A stretch of DNA of 17,543 bases from Paracoccaceae bacterium. GTDB lineage: Bacteria; Pseudomonadota; Alphaproteobacteria; Rhodobacterales; Rhodobacteraceae. The stretch is from the NCBI GenBank assembly GCA_011525185.1, contig WTIQ01000460.1:1-17543 (forward strand), given 5' to 3'. The notes under the pieces were generated by a model. That model ran no database searches. It saw only the letters and a program-made list of their open reading frames with translations, and was not told the origin of the DNA. The position numbers and the translations under genes are program-made. Below, piece by piece: positions 16,633 to 17,543 of this stretch (the first letter of the stretch is position 1; every line of letters begins with the position of its first letter).

Positions 16633-16929
16633 TTGACACCACGTTTTGTCTGTTACTTTGCTGCTTTTTATGTCAAAACTCCCAGCAACGTCTACGTTGA
16701 AGGTGGTATGGGCACTTGAAATTATATTTACCTTGCGTAAGCTATTCCTGCGTAGTTGGTGTGGTGAGCCTTTTTATTAATTGAGTTATCCTTATGAATA
16801 GCAATGTGTTAAAAACTGCAGTAAGATATACTATCCTGCTGAATTTATCTCCCAGAGATATTATACACAAACTCGTAAATTTTTCTTACGTTAGTCTTTG
16901 ATCAAAAAGATGATTGCGGGATATCCAAA
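16633..16929. other. AT-rich divergent intergenic region
   Basis: This 297-bp stretch separates the minus-strand M19 gene from the plus-strand membrane protein gene and must hold both promoters. Reading toward the M19 gene, a perfect TTGACA (16676-16671) lies 38 bases before the start, but the matching -10 position is poor. A perfect 10-bp palindrome TTTGATCAAA (16897-16906) lies 23 bases before the downstream ATG and could be an operator; it lacks the four-base spacer of an FNR box. I see no gene or RNA here. Confidence 0.5.
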
Positions 16930-17543
16930 ATGACAATGGCGCAAAACTTTGGCTCAGTACGGTCAGAACATTTGCTTGCGCGACACGAAATTGGAGACGA
17001 ACGCCGCGAAAAAATAAGTTATTTTGCGGTTCTATTCTTTCTAGCCATATGTATCCCTTGGCTGATTGTTTTCGCATGGCTGAGAGATATCGCTGGCACG
17101 TTAAATTGCGTTTACATCATCTTGAGCATGCTCATCACGTTACAACTGTTTCGCATCAAGCGAAGTATAATGGCGCGCATGTTTTGGCTGATAAATTGCA
17201 ATATATTTATTATTGGGGCGCTTGTATTTGCACTTCCTGGCGAAGATATTGATCTGTTCTTTCTGGTCGTCCTAGCACTGCCCTTTCTGGTTTTTTCGCA
17301 GCGTCGCGAGCGCCAATATCTTATCACCACTATTCTTTTACCCATCGCTTTATGGTTCTTAACCTTCTTTTTTCAACTTAACGGGAGCTCTGAATGGCTT
17401 TTGGGCATTCGTTTGCTTGAAACGCAAATGCCTCAAGACGTTCTCAACTTGGCGATACGGCTGACCGTCGGGCTGATATTATTTATAGAAATTGGGGTAT
17501 TTGCTCATCTCGCCTCACAAGGGGAGTCTGAGCTGTACGAAGC
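16930..17543 (+). CDS. Multi-spanning membrane protein N-terminus, partial
   Basis: A frame opens at ATG 16930 and stays open to the end of the window (204 codons plus two bases). The ribosome binding site candidate is GGGA at 16918-16921. A charged 30-residue cytoplasmic N-terminus (HEIGDERREKIS) is followed by about six hydrophobic segments at roughly residues 31-51, 58-73, 82-101, 107-121, 132-149 and 175-195. The sequence then becomes polar (SQGESELYEA) and runs off the edge. A six-helix membrane module leading into a likely helical linker is common in membrane-bound signalling proteins such as histidine kinases, diguanylate cyclases and adenylate cyclases, but no output domain is in view. 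I do not recognise the family. Base composition is more AT-rich than in the housekeeping block. Confidence 0.72.
   Translation, partial: MTMAQNFGSVRSEHLLARHEIGDERREKISYFAVLFFLAICIPWLIVFAWLRDIAGTLNCVYIILSMLITLQLFRIKRSIMARMFWLINCNIFIIGALVFALPGEDIDLFFLVVLALPFLVFSQRRERQYLITTILLPIALWFLTFFFQLNGSSEWLLGIRLLETQMPQDVLNLAIRLTVGLILFIEIGVFAHLASQGESELYE

Noticed and set aside
16897..16906. FNR/Dnr-type box
   Set aside because: TTTGATCAAA lacks the four-base spacer of TTGAT-N4-ATCAA, so it is only a palindrome.

Overview
The window reads as chromosomal DNA of an alphaproteobacterium, most likely a marine Rhodobacterales (Roseobacter-group) organism of moderate GC. This rests on protein character (class II AroA, Rhodobacterales-like S1, ValRS and M19 proteins) and on the gene order aroA-cmk-rpsA-ihfB-lapA-trpF-trpB. 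I judged it from memory of these families, not from a search. I see no tRNA or rRNA gene, CRISPR array, prophage or insertion sequence.

Left part (1-3675): on the minus strand lies the 5' end of a tungstate-type ABC permease gene (tupB-like, cut by the window edge). Upstream of it, in the same direction, is a gene for a form II CoxL-like molybdenum hydroxylase large subunit without its FAD and iron-sulfur partner genes. Divergent from this is a small HD-domain metalloprotein whose ligand spacing recalls PhnZ-type diiron oxygenases.

Core part (3780-14254, all plus strand): housekeeping genes. valS and trmB are tightly linked (tRNA charging and tRNA m7G46 methylation). aroA and cmk overlap by one base (shikimate pathway and CMP phosphorylation). 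rpsA follows after a leader with hairpin potential and ends at a perfect 12-bp Rho-independent terminator. A new unit with its own promoter then runs ihfB-lapA-trpF with almost no gaps, followed by trpB. trpA is not next to trpB.

Right part (14255-17543): a 392-bp gap with no confident gene carries a very GC-rich double hairpin. Two minus-strand genes follow: a bestrophin-family membrane protein that probably starts at TTG, and an M19 dipeptidase-family protein that has lost two of the usual metal-ligand positions. After an AT-rich divergent intergenic region, a plus-strand gene encodes a multi-spanning membrane N-terminus and runs off the window.

No clear new multi-gene system is visible. 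The points most worth a second look are the M19 protein with the altered metal site, the HD protein, the orphan CoxL-like subunit next to a tungstate permease gene, and the double hairpin after trpB.
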